NCBI GenBank assembly: GCA_934254985.1
Contig: CAKQMS010000002.1
Coordinates: forward strand, 123,210-187,209
Source: an uncultured Prevotella sp.
GTDB taxonomy: Bacteria; Bacteroidota; Bacteroidia; Bacteroidales; Bacteroidaceae
Length of the DNA: 64,000 nt
Direction of reading: 5' to 3'
This document shows positions 46,501-54,238 of this stretch, in pieces; position 1 is the first letter of the stretch; each line of letters opens with the position of its first letter. The notes under the pieces are model-generated. The model ran no database searches, was not told the origin of the DNA, and was given only the letters and a program-made list of their open reading frames with translations. Position numbers and translations under genes: made by a program.

Positions 46501-47357
46501 CATACCATATCTATAGTTCTACACGACGCGAAGAACTTGGCAAACTCGACCTACGCATAGACACCACTCATGTTGCCAACATCTACGTAGGTGGTGGCGG
46601 CACATACAAGTCGGCTTTTGATGGTGCTATCGACGAAGTGCAGGTATGGAACAAGGCGCTAACGGACAACGAGGTGCAACAAGCCATGAAGGGATATGCA
46701 GAGGGCAAAAATCCTGAAGGTTTGCAAGCTTACTATACCTTCGAGGAAATCGACGACAAGGGAATGTTCCCTAACCATGGTGCGCTTAAAGAATGTGCAG
46801 CAAGCATGGTGAAGGTTGCCGATGCTTCTGGCGAAAACACCAATATGGCACAATATGTTCAGCTTTCTGCCAACACCAACGAAATAGGCTATCCTGGCAT
46901 CACAGGCTCCATACTTGTAAACACCAAAGCCGAATGGCAACTTGGTGCAGCCAACGATGCTTCCATCATCAAGGAAGAGGGCAACGTGGCAACTATTTCT
47001 TACACCCGAGGTGGCACAAAGGACGTAAAGCTCACGCTCTCCAACACTTGGGGCGTAGACTCTATATCGAAGGCAGGAATCGTAGAGGTTGATGGTTCGA
47101 GCAGCATCGAAGATATCCATGCCAACGACATTGCCATAACTCCTTATGACAAGAGCGTAAACTTCCGCTTTGCTGAGTCTGCCCACTACTCCATTCTCAT
47201 CATCTCGCCAGCAGGCATCTTGATGCAAAGGGCAGAGATTGATGCTCACGAAGGTCAGCTTGTGAACGTTGCTCTTCATAATGGCAAGGGAGCGTATATC
47301 GTCCAAGTGATGAAAGACAACAAGGTGTATAAGTCAGTAAAGTTGGCTTGCAGATAA
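43560..47357 (+). CDS. GH85 endo-beta-N-acetylglucosaminidase with LamG domain
   Basis: 1265 residues. Signal peptide to about residue 20 (AATAQ). The GH85 barrel covers about 40-400: LLWTPLDDPTTTWKALPRYCFEGDNFSMWSYINCHGNWSAPW, VTVGCVLAVPWDAD, and GINGLGVNSEFGS containing the N-x-E pair (Asn and Glu) used in substrate-assisted catalysis. It cleaves between the two core GlcNAc residues of N-glycans. Beta-sandwich domains follow (about 480-620), Ig-like stretches (620-810), then a LamG-like domain (about 840-1060, GMWFKANKWSHDKDGTNLISK). The C-terminal 85 residues (IAITPYDKSVNFRFAESAHYSILIISPAGILMQ...GAYIVQVMKDNKVYKSVKL) resemble a type IX secretion sorting domain. The next two genes use L-fucose. 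Confidence 0.9.
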   Translation: MKKRHILIIAAMGLSFAATAQRTPDHNFDFETIHTDTGDVRLSWDNFHQFFDSWQAGTPPEGLSKIDDEFFISRQRPLPRITDGDYHIHASVPTGRKMLLWTPLDDPTTTWKALPRYCFEGDNFSMWSYINCHGNWSAPWLRVSAGLSDAAAKNGVTVGCVLAVPWDADLSLTKTDRYSLTFKTLTEKDEKGKFKNSLKLAKLMKYYGINGLGVNSEFGSNPSTMAVIQEFFADMHKKAESIGWKFELQWYDVTNDEGDVAADKGINRYNQKMFGTGGNIVTDQLFANYDWSDYLLQASTKNAKALKRDPYDYYAGFDIQGRALKNDYWQALIDNETSVGFWGAHSESLIHQSATDDGTSDMAIQKAYQLKQEMIFSGGYRNPGLLPEVRTDCSLSNTDLKTFHGLARLLTAKSTIQDVPFVTRFNLGNGLKFYKEGKVAFDSKWYNLNLQDYLPTWRFWITDRSDKVTAASIQSLAKAELSWDEVYTGGSSLRLYGATDFSRIKLFKTMLATQPSYELSVTYKLKSGNESHAKLFVALKNDVNNYKEIDIPAAKQGEWTTFTTPLSKLGLQANDVVAMIGVALENTDANYQINIGELALRNPEQSFATIQPKIKEIEVLRGWYNSVDFKMRYASKEETGDEKTYNDEVGTWYYEIYFQQKGEEAKLLTATESWAAYVVGAPLVANGERMCRFGVRAVSPDGKQGSDIAWSEYQQVEYNAHKSSLAIDHSIIKPNEEFTVGYEDNLMPAAKEWKIVDAADGNIVATAKDATAITTKIDKEGVYDVITTDAEGKETATRGFIKITPEATGAMPKLYSLSANKAKISAGENVDYTYTSRKADGKVSRAVVISDPEMLSIPAATQQSTAFSIGMWFKANKWSHDKDGTNLISKNSIYDLWPRNNWGDIWVLVRPEITDETTGTTHPANEISFNTLSNGSTAADEGEMITYGYSIQPNVWTHLVVTQDEQKVQKIYINGKCVAGPYHIYSSTRREELGKLDLRIDTTHVANIYVGGGGTYKSAFDGAIDEVQVWNKALTDNEVQQAMKGYAEGKNPEGLQAYYTFEEIDDKGMFPNHGALKECAASMVKVADASGENTNMAQYVQLSANTNEIGYPGITGSILVNTKAEWQLGAANDASIIKEEGNVATISYTRGGTKDVKLTLSNTWGVDSISKAGIVEVDGSSSIEDIHANDIAITPYDKSVNFRFAESAHYSILIISPAGILMQRAEIDAHEGQLVNVALHNGKGAYIVQVMKDNKVYKSVKLACR

Positions 47358-47416
47358 CCAAAGCATAATTATTATAACAACTATAACCTAACAATTATTA
47401 ACCAAACAAAATTAAA

Positions 47417-49237
47417 ATGAACAAATATCCAAAAATTGGTATTCGCCCTACCATCGACGGTCGTCAGGGTGGTGTTCGTGAGTGTCTTGAAGAGAAGACT
47501 ATGGCTTTGGCCAATGCAGTAAAAGAACTCATAGAGAAGAATCTTCGTAATGGCGACGGTTCGCCTGTAGAATGTATCATCGCCGACTCTACCATCGGTC
47601 GTGTTGCCGAGAGTGCTGCTTGTGCCGAGAAGTTCGAACGCGAGGGCGTAGGCTCTACCATTACCGTAACGTCATGCTGGTGTTATGGTTCGGAGACTAT
47701 GGATATGAATCCTCACTATCCTAAGGCTGTATGGGGATTCAACGGAACTGAGCGCCCTGGTGCTGTATATTTGGCTGCCGTATTGGCTGCTCATGCACAA
47801 AAGGGATTGCCAGCCTTTGGCATCTATGGTCACGACGTGCAGGAATTGAACGACAACACCATACCTGCCGATGTAGCAGAAAAGATACTTCGTTTTGCTC
47901 GTGCGGCTCAGGCTGTGGCTACTATGCGTGGCAAGAGCTATCTGTCGTTGGGCAACACCTGTATGGGTATTGCAGGCTCTATTGTTGATGCCGACTTCTT
48001 CCAAAACTATTTAGGCATGCGCACAGAATATGTGGAGCTGGTAGAGATTCTTCGTCGTGTAGACTTCGGTATCTACGACCATGAGGAATTTGAGCGTGCC
48101 ATGAAGTGGGTAGAGAAATACGCTAAACCTCACGAGGGACACGACTATAATGAAGATCGCGCACTATTCCCTGGCACTCCTATGACAACTTTCAACGGAA
48201 AGGGCAAGGGCAAAACTCGCAAGGAGAAAGACGAAGACTGGGAGTTCACGGTTAAGAACATGATGATTATCCGCGACCTTATGCATGGCAACCCTCGCCT
48301 ACTCGAATTAGGCTACGAGGAAGAGGCTTTGGGCCACAACGCTATTCTGGGTGGTGTGCAGGGGCAGCGCCAATGGACCGACTATAAGCCAAACTTCGAC
48401 TTCCCTGAGTCGTTGATGTGTACATCGTTCGACTGGAATGGCATTCGCGAAGCTGACATCTTGGCTACCGAGAACGACTCGCTAAATGGCGTTTCTATGC
48501 TCTTCGGTCATTTGCTTACCAACCGTGGTGTGATGTTTAGCGACATTCGTACTTATTGGAGTCCTGAGGCTGTGGAGCGCACAACAGGCAAGCGTCCTAC
48601 AGGATTGGCTGCAGGCGGATTTATCCACCTTATCAATAGTGGTGCCACAACTCTCGACGCTACTGGCGCTATGACTGATGCCGAGGGCAACCCAACGATG
48701 AAGGAACCTTGGAATATGACCGAAGCAGACGTAGAGGCTTGTATCGAGGCTACCAGCTGGATGCCTGCTGATAGAGACTACTTCCGTGGTGGTGGCTATT
48801 CTGCTCATTTCGTTAGCCGTGGCGGCATGCCTATGACTATGATGCGTCTAAACATGGTAAAGGGCTTGGGGCCTGTGCTACAGTTGGCAGAAGGATGGTC
48901 GGTAGAATTGGATGCCGACGTTCACGACAAGCTCGACAAGCGTACCGACCCTACATGGCCTACCACATGGTTTGTGCCACGCACAGATGCTTCTAAAGAC
49001 TGCTTCAAGGATGTTTATTCAGTAATGAACGCATGGGGAGCCAACCATGGTGCTATTGCCTACGGACATATTGGCGCCGATGTGCTCACACTATGCTCTA
49101 TCCTTCGCATACCTGTATGCATGCACAACGTAAAGGATAGCGAAATCTTCCGCCCTGCAGCATGGAACGCTTTCGGCATGGATAAGGAAGGTGCCGACTA
49201 CCGTGCATGTCAGAACTTCGGACCTATATACAAATAA
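47417..49237 (+). CDS. fucI: L-fucose isomerase
   Basis: 606 residues. Converts L-fucose to L-fuculose (and often D-arabinose to D-ribulose) in the cytosol with Mn2+. Very similar to E. coli FucI along its whole length: [17 protein letters not shown] at the start, [57 protein letters not shown] (catalytic Glu and metal Glu/Asp), [16 protein letters not shown] [11 protein letters not shown] and CQNFGPIYK at the end. A 59-base gap separates it from GH85 and 6 bases separate it from fucP, so at least fucI-fucP is an operon. Confidence 0.98.
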   Translation: MNKYPKIGIRPTIDGRQGGVRECLEEKTMALANAVKELIEKNLRNGDGSPVECIIADSTIGRVAESAACAEKFEREGVGSTITVTSCWCYGSETMDMNPHYPKAVWGFNGTERPGAVYLAAVLAAHAQKGLPAFGIYGHDVQELNDNTIPADVAEKILRFARAAQAVATMRGKSYLSLGNTCMGIAGSIVDADFFQNYLGMRTEYVELVEILRRVDFGIYDHEEFERAMKWVEKYAKPHEGHDYNEDRALFPGTPMTTFNGKGKGKTRKEKDEDWEFTVKNMMIIRDLMHGNPRLLELGYEEEALGHNAILGGVQGQRQWTDYKPNFDFPESLMCTSFDWNGIREADILATENDSLNGVSMLFGHLLTNRGVMFSDIRTYWSPEAVERTTGKRPTGLAAGGFIHLINSGATTLDATGAMTDAEGNPTMKEPWNMTEADVEACIEATSWMPADRDYFRGGGYSAHFVSRGGMPMTMMRLNMVKGLGPVLQLAEGWSVELDADVHDKLDKRTDPTWPTTWFVPRTDASKDCFKDVYSVMNAWGANHGAIAYGHIGADVLTLCSILRIPVCMHNVKDSEIFRPAAWNAFGMDKEGADYRACQNFGPIYK

Positions 49238-49243
49238 ACAAAA

Positions 49244-50530
49244 ATGATTGAACGTAAGTATCTATTAACTTTCATACTTATCACCACGCTGTTTGTACTT
49301 TGGGGCTTTGCCAACGACATCACTAACCCGATGGTGGCAGCCTTTCAAACAGTAATGGAATTGTCGGCAACCAAGGCATCGATGGTGCAGTTCGCCTTCT
49401 ATGGCGGCTACGCCACGATGGCTTTGCCTGCGGCTTTTTTCATTCGTAAGTATAGCTTTAAGCGCGGAATAATCTTGGGATTGGCTCTCTACGCCATAGG
49501 TGCCTTTCTATTTATTCCTGCAGCCCAACTACAGAGCTTCACATTCTTCTGTTTCTCGCTCTACATCCTCACATTTGGCTTAGCTTTCTTAGAGACCACG
49601 GCAAACCCTTTCATCCTGTCGCTTGGTTCAAAAGAAACGGCTACACGACGACTAAACCTTGCTCAAGCCTTCAACCCTATGGGCTCGCTTTCGGGCATGG
49701 CAGTAGCCTCGTTTATTGTGTTGCCACAACTATGGAGCGATCGTAGAGATGCAGCAGGCAAATTGTTGTTCTCAACACTTAGCGAAGCTGAGAAAGCCGA
49801 TATCCGACTACACGACTTGGCAGTAATACGCGACCCGTATGTAGCCATAGGCTTGGTGGTATTGGCAATACTCGTTATCATAGCCATAACACGAATGCCT
49901 AAGACGCAAACCGACAACGCAGAACTTACCAACGTCAGAGCCTCGCTATCTAATTTGTGGCACAACCGCATCTATCGCGAGGGCGTGGCTGCTCAGATGT
50001 TCTATGTGGCAGCACAGATAATGACTTGGACATTCATCATCCAGTATGCCGACTATCTTGGCATAGACAAGGCTACGGCACAAAAATACAACATCGTGGC
50101 GATGACGCTATTCCTTTCTGGTCGTTTCATCTCTACATTCTTGATGAAGTATATCAACACTCGTCGTCTGCTCATGCTATTTGCTATCGGAGCAGCAATA
50201 TGCTCATTAGGTGCCATCTTCATCGTGGGCATCGTGGGTCTCTACAGCCTGGTAGGCATCAGCATCTTTATGTCGCTAATGTTCCCTACTATCTACGGTA
50301 TAGCTCTTGAGAATGTAGATGCCAAGGATACAGCTTTGGGTGCCGCCTTCCTGGTAATGGCAATTGTTGGTGGTGCGTTGATGCCTCCGCTCCAAGGTCT
50401 CATCATCGACCAGCATCAAGTGTTTGGCCATCCTGCCGTAAACGCCTCGTTTGTTTTGCCGCTTTTATGCTTCGTCATTATCGGCATCTACGGCTATCGC
50501 ACCATATACAAGTTGAATGCTAATCGATAA
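49244..50530 (+). CDS. fucP: L-fucose:proton symporter
   Basis: 428-residue MFS permease with about 12 membrane segments. FucP-family motifs include LFVLWGFANDITNPMVAAFQ (with the Asp used in proton coupling), FYGGYATMALPAAFFIRKYSFKRGIILGL and LETTANPFILSLG. It brings L-fucose into the cytosol for FucI. No fuculokinase (fucK) or fuculose-phosphate aldolase (fucA) follows; they must be elsewhere or absent. Confidence 0.95.
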   Translation: MIERKYLLTFILITTLFVLWGFANDITNPMVAAFQTVMELSATKASMVQFAFYGGYATMALPAAFFIRKYSFKRGIILGLALYAIGAFLFIPAAQLQSFTFFCFSLYILTFGLAFLETTANPFILSLGSKETATRRLNLAQAFNPMGSLSGMAVASFIVLPQLWSDRRDAAGKLLFSTLSEAEKADIRLHDLAVIRDPYVAIGLVVLAILVIIAITRMPKTQTDNAELTNVRASLSNLWHNRIYREGVAAQMFYVAAQIMTWTFIIQYADYLGIDKATAQKYNIVAMTLFLSGRFISTFLMKYINTRRLLMLFAIGAAICSLGAIFIVGIVGLYSLVGISIFMSLMFPTIYGIALENVDAKDTALGAAFLVMAIVGGALMPPLQGLIIDQHQVFGHPAVNASFVLPLLCFVIIGIYGYRTIYKLNANR

Positions 50531-50534
50531 GCAA

Positions 50535-50699
50535 AAGCGTTTCAATGTTTCAGCGTTTCAGTTAAAAAAATGCATCAGTTTGTTTCATACCCCTATTTTA
50601 AATACTTATAACTAATTAATAATCAATATATTATATAAAGAAGATTGAAATAGGGGGTACCTATTTTATTAACTGAAACGCTGAAACGTTGAAACGCTT
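50535..50699. repeat. 165-bp element with 31-bp terminal inverted repeats
   Basis: Arms 50535-50565 and 50669-50699 are inverted complements with one mismatch. Each arm is made of short GCGTTTCA/GTTTCA repeats. An inner inverted pair (ACCCCTATTT at 50589 with AAATAGGGGGT at 50648) makes the element one long imperfect hairpin. No reading frame inside. It directly follows fucP, so it may be a MITE or a large terminator. Confidence 0.85.
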
Positions 50700-50964
50700 A
50701 TAGTTTTCTCTGTATACTAAAACTTCTCTAAAAGGCTGATAATCAACCATTAACCAGCTAAGCCATGAAAAGAAACCATGGAAAGAAATATCAATCAACC
50801 TCTCTTTCTAAGGCTATAACTCTGCAAAAACGGGGCTAAAACATCATATTTCAGATTCAACAAGCATCAAAACCACACTATAGCCTTTTGTTTCAAAGAT
50901 TCCCCCACTTCTTGAAAAACACGCAAATATAGCCATTTTTGTGTTTCACTACCCTCGTATGCCT
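50700..50964. other. Gene-free stretch between repeats
   Basis: 265 bases rich in A/T. I see no convincing reading frame, promoter or hairpin in it. Together with the flanking repeats it belongs to an 833-base gap between fucP and the first ATPase gene. Confidence 0.6.
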
Positions 50965-51118
50965 ATGCGACTACTCGATTTGCACTTCGCGAGTAGTCAA
51001 ATTGCACTATACGACTATTCGAATTGAACTATACGACTAATCGAATTGAACTATACGACTATTCGAATTGTACACCACGATTATTCGAAATATAGACCAC
51101 GATTATTCGCTTTTCCAT
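50965..51118. repeat. 22-bp period repeat array B (seven units)
   Basis: Units start at 50965, 50987, 51009, 51031, 51053, 51075 and 51097. The first core is GCGACTACTCGA, the second is inverted (GCGAGTAGTC), and the rest are forward copies drifting to ACGACTATTCGA and ACGATTATTCG. Units 3-5 are nearly identical over all 22 bp, including the spacer (ATTGAACT). The core is the same family as array A. Confidence 0.9.
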
Positions 51119-51174
51119 ATAATATCAGCCTACATGAATAAAAAGGAAAGATATGATACCAATCAACATTAAAT

Positions 51175-51334
51175 TAGGAAAAATGTGATTCTACGAGCTA
51201 AATCATTAGGAATTTTGTGATAAAACAGTATAAAACACTCGGAATTTTGTGATAAAACAGCTAAAAACATCAGGAATTTTGTGATTTTAAGACTAAAAAC
51301 CTTGGGTATTTTGTGATAAAGCACTATCTTTGCA
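51175..51334. repeat. 32-bp tandem repeat, five units
   Basis: Units start at 51175, 51207, 51239, 51271 and 51303. The conserved half is GGAATTTTGTGAT followed by AAAACA-rich sequence. The first unit is the most diverged. The last unit contains the -7 element of the ATPase promoter. Confidence 0.95.
51302..51332 (+). promoter_or_regulatory. Promoter of the first DUF4143 ATPase
   Basis: TTG (51302-51304), 20-bp spacer, TATCTTTG (51325-51332). It lies in the last 32-bp repeat unit; the ATG is 31 bases downstream. Confidence 0.75.
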
Positions 51335-51363
51335 CCATAAACCAACCCACAAAATTATTGATT

Positions 51364-52707
51364 ATGAAGCTATTACGAAGAAAGATAGATAAATATCTAA
51401 AGAATTGGAAAGAAGACGAGAACAGAATGCCACTTATCGTGAAAGGAGCACGACAGGTTGGAAAGACAGCTTCTATCATGCAATTCGCCTACGACAACTA
51501 TAAAAATGTGGTTGCTATCAACTTCGTATTGCAACAAAAGTACAAGGCTATTTTTGAGGATGGTTATGATGTAGATAGCATCATCAGAAACCTTACTCTC
51601 ATCGACCCTTCCATAAAGATTGAGGCAAACAACACACTATTCTTCTTCGACGAAATGCAAGATTGTCCTGCTTGCGCTACAAGCCTAAAAGCATTCAAAA
51701 TAGATGGCAGATACGATGTAATTTGCTCAGGTTCGCTTATGGGCATCAACTATCTAGAGATAGAATCGAATAGTGTGGGATATAAAGAAGACTACACCAT
51801 GCACTCCATGGACTTTGAAGAGTTTTTGTGGGCTAAAGGGTATGATGAGGATTTCATAGAACGGCTATACGAAAAGATGGTTACAGTCACACCTCTTAGC
51901 AATATAGAAATGGATGTGTTAGGAGGACTATTTCGAGAGTATATGACAATAGGCGGAATGCCTGCTGTGGTAAATATGTTTGTAAACAACGATAACTTTA
52001 GTGGCACGCTAAAAATGCAACGCCAACTACTTCTCGACTACGAGGAAGACATTACGAAATATGCACAAGGCCTCGACAAAGGGAAAATCAAGAATGTTTA
52101 TGACCACATATCTGTATTCTTGGGACAAGACAACAAGAAGTTTCTTATTAGCAAGATTGCGCGTGGAGCACGAAATAGGGAATATGTGGGAACCGTGGAA
52201 TGGCTTCGCGATGCTGGCATCATCAACGTTTGCTACTGCTTGGCAAAAGTTTCGTTGCCACTAAAGGGCAACTATGATCCTAAATCATACAAACTATACT
52301 ATAAGGATACAGGTTTGCTTGTAGCATCACTTGATGAGGAATCGCAAGAAGATATGAGAGTAAACAAGAACTACGGCACATACAAAGGCGCCATCTACGA
52401 GAATGTGGTTGGCGATATGCTCGTTAAACAAGGGTATAATCTCTACTTCTATCGCAACGACAAGTCGACCATAGAAATGGATTTCTTCATTCGCGATACT
52501 CAGTCGCTTATTCCTGTAGAAGTGAAAGCAACAGATAATGCCACAAAGTCGCTCACTAAACTTACAGCTCAAGATGGCAAATATCCAGATATAAAATATG
52601 GCATTAAACTCTGCAACAAGAATATCGGTTTTAATGGCAAGTTTTATACTTTTCCGTACTTTCTGACCTTCTTGCTTAAAAAATTTACAACACGCACGCA
52701 TGCGTAA
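51364..52707 (+). CDS. AAA-family ATPase with DUF4143 domain
   Basis: 447 residues, start at ATG 51364 because the frame upstream runs through the promoter. N-terminal AAA_14 ATPase with Walker A GARQVGKTAS (about residue 29) and Walker B TLFFFDEMQDCP, and a sensor region VICSGSLMG. The C-terminal DUF4143 domain (about 195-400) includes ARGARNREYVGTVEWLRDAGII and GAIYENVVGDML, then FFIRDTQSLIPVEVKAT, which resembles a PD-(D/E)xK nuclease-like fold (E-V-K). The family is common and multi-copy in Bacteroidota; its job is not established, with mobile-element or defence links proposed. A related gene and a fragment lie at 58302-59857. Confidence 0.88.
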   Translation: MKLLRRKIDKYLKNWKEDENRMPLIVKGARQVGKTASIMQFAYDNYKNVVAINFVLQQKYKAIFEDGYDVDSIIRNLTLIDPSIKIEANNTLFFFDEMQDCPACATSLKAFKIDGRYDVICSGSLMGINYLEIESNSVGYKEDYTMHSMDFEEFLWAKGYDEDFIERLYEKMVTVTPLSNIEMDVLGGLFREYMTIGGMPAVVNMFVNNDNFSGTLKMQRQLLLDYEEDITKYAQGLDKGKIKNVYDHISVFLGQDNKKFLISKIARGARNREYVGTVEWLRDAGIINVCYCLAKVSLPLKGNYDPKSYKLYYKDTGLLVASLDEESQEDMRVNKNYGTYKGAIYENVVGDMLVKQGYNLYFYRNDKSTIEMDFFIRDTQSLIPVEVKATDNATKSLTKLTAQDGKYPDIKYGIKLCNKNIGFNGKFYTFPYFLTFLLKKFTTRTHA

Positions 52708-52748
52708 AGGTGCGCATACGTACGTGTTTGAAAAGGACACATATATCT

Positions 52749-52847
52749 GATTACAATGAAATAGATTACAACGATATCAGATTACAACAAAATTCTGATT
52801 ATAAAGAAATTCTGATTATAAAGAAATTCATATTATAAAGAAGATCC
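52749..52847. repeat. 17-bp tandem repeat, six units, overlapping a gene end
   Basis: Units start at 52749, 52764, 52780, 52797, 52814 and 52831 (15, 16 then 17 bp). The consensus is GATTATAAAGAAATTCT, with GATTACAA in the first three. Two units are identical. The last runs into the final codons of the minus-strand lipoprotein gene at 52833. A GC-rich near-palindrome (CACGCACGCATGCGTAAAGG and on) lies just before at 52691-52727. Confidence 0.92.
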
Positions 52848-54218
52848 GAATCTAACGCTTGGTAGTGGAGCCATGAAGTAATAGTTCATATCATTCTTGG
52901 TATCGAGGAAGTTAACCTTCTTGAGTCCGAAGAATGGAAGACCATTAGGGAAGAGAGGTGAGAAGTCTGTTACACCACCTGAGAGAGCAGGACTGTTATC
53001 CTGAAAGTTGAAATTCCAAGTAGTATCGAAGGCAAGAGGAGCACCCGTGGCAACATCATCTCCTTCGCAGTTGACGTTCATATTCTCGCTTTGCTTGAAG
53101 CTCTTGAAGAGAGGATTGAACTGACCAGCCACGCTACTCTTGATATCGTTATCAAACCATATAGCAAGGTCGGCATCCTTAGCCATCTGCTTTACTCCAG
53201 TTTCGGTAGAAGCATAATAATAGTTTGGAGCCAAACGGCTATGTTCCATATCTACGCCATCTTTGGCAGGTTGCTTCAAACCATAGCGACAATCATAGAT
53301 GAGGTTGTTGACGAAGATTGGCTTTGCTGCCTTTTCTACCCAAACAGAACCACCCTTCTTATTCTTTTTACGACGCCATCCGCAATCAATCATAGTGTTG
53401 TTGTAAACGGTCATCTCGGTAAGCGGAATAGTCTCGCTATTGCCGGCATTAGAGAGCTTGAAGGCGTTGGTGCAGGCGTTGTAGATAACGTTGTTGGCAA
53501 CATCGAGCTTGCAACCAGCCTTCACGTTGATAGCCTCGCCACCATCAGTAGAGTTACCGCTATCTGCAAAGATATTGTTGATGATAACACCATTTCCGCC
53601 TGTGAAGTAAGTCTGGTCGTTGTAGTTGTCGTGGAAGAAACAGTTAGCCATCACAAACTTACCATTCACATTACAGAAGTGGAAGGCAGGCACACCACCA
53701 TCGATAGTGGTCTTGAAAAGCTTGTTTTGGAAAGAAGCCGAACTCTCGGTAGGAGTAGCGCAAGCATAGGCAACCTCAACATGGTTGAGTACCACCTCGT
53801 CTGAATTATATCCACAGATGATGCCACCCCAATCGGCAGGCTTCTTGGTATCGGAAGTAAAGACAACTGGCTTTTCGGCTGTTCCCATACAATAGAGATT
53901 GCCCAAGACAACAATTTCTACAGGCACTTTAACATCCGACTTGCAAGTAACGGTTACGCCTGGCTCTATATAGAGCGAAGTGCCCTCAGGAATCTCTATG
54001 CTCTCGCTAAGAGTGGTATCCTTGGTCCAAACCAAAGAGCCCACAGGATATTCTGCAATAGCAGTTTTGATGACATCGGTAGAGCCCTGATTCTCGTTGC
54101 TACCACCATTATTATTTGTATAGTCGTATGGATTGATATTGTCGTTCTCGCATGATGTTGAGAACACGGCTGTTGCCGCCATCAGCAGCAAACAAGCGAA
54201 AGAATTTATCTTTTTCAT
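52833..54218 (-). CDS. Beta-helix surface lipoprotein, partner of TonB receptor
   Basis: 461 residues. Lipoprotein signal with Cys23 followed by E-N-D. Residues about 75-330 form a right-handed parallel beta-helix with runs of short repeats (IIVNN-type: GNGVIINNIFADSG, GCKLDVANNVIYNACTNAFKL, EMTVYNNTMIDCG, KPIFVNNLIYDCR). The last 100 residues resemble the end of beta-helix proteins in Bacteroidota loci (DTTWNFNFQDNSPALSGG). It is encoded 20 bases after a TonB receptor, so it is probably the surface partner that captures the substrate in place of SusD. The ligand is unknown. Confidence 0.82.
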   Translation of the reverse strand: MKKINSFACLLLMAATAVFSTSCENDNINPYDYTNNNGGSNENQGSTDVIKTAIAEYPVGSLVWTKDTTLSESIEIPEGTSLYIEPGVTVTCKSDVKVPVEIVVLGNLYCMGTAEKPVVFTSDTKKPADWGGIICGYNSDEVVLNHVEVAYACATPTESSASFQNKLFKTTIDGGVPAFHFCNVNGKFVMANCFFHDNYNDQTYFTGGNGVIINNIFADSGNSTDGGEAINVKAGCKLDVANNVIYNACTNAFKLSNAGNSETIPLTEMTVYNNTMIDCGWRRKKNKKGGSVWVEKAAKPIFVNNLIYDCRYGLKQPAKDGVDMEHSRLAPNYYYASTETGVKQMAKDADLAIWFDNDIKSSVAGQFNPLFKSFKQSENMNVNCEGDDVATGAPLAFDTTWNFNFQDNSPALSGGVTDFSPLFPNGLPFFGLKKVNFLDTKNDMNYYFMAPLPSVRFGSSL

Positions 54219-54238
54219 CTTTTTTAGTTTTTTACTTT

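Noticed and set aside
50566-50668. Invertible promoter segment between the 31-bp inverted repeats.
   Set aside because: No TAnnTTTG or TTG pair in the interior on either strand, and the interior is itself palindromic.
50965-51334. CRISPR array suggested by regular repeats at 22 and 32 bp.
   Set aside because: Units are contiguous tandem repeats without unique spacers of 25-40 bp, and no cas gene is in the window.
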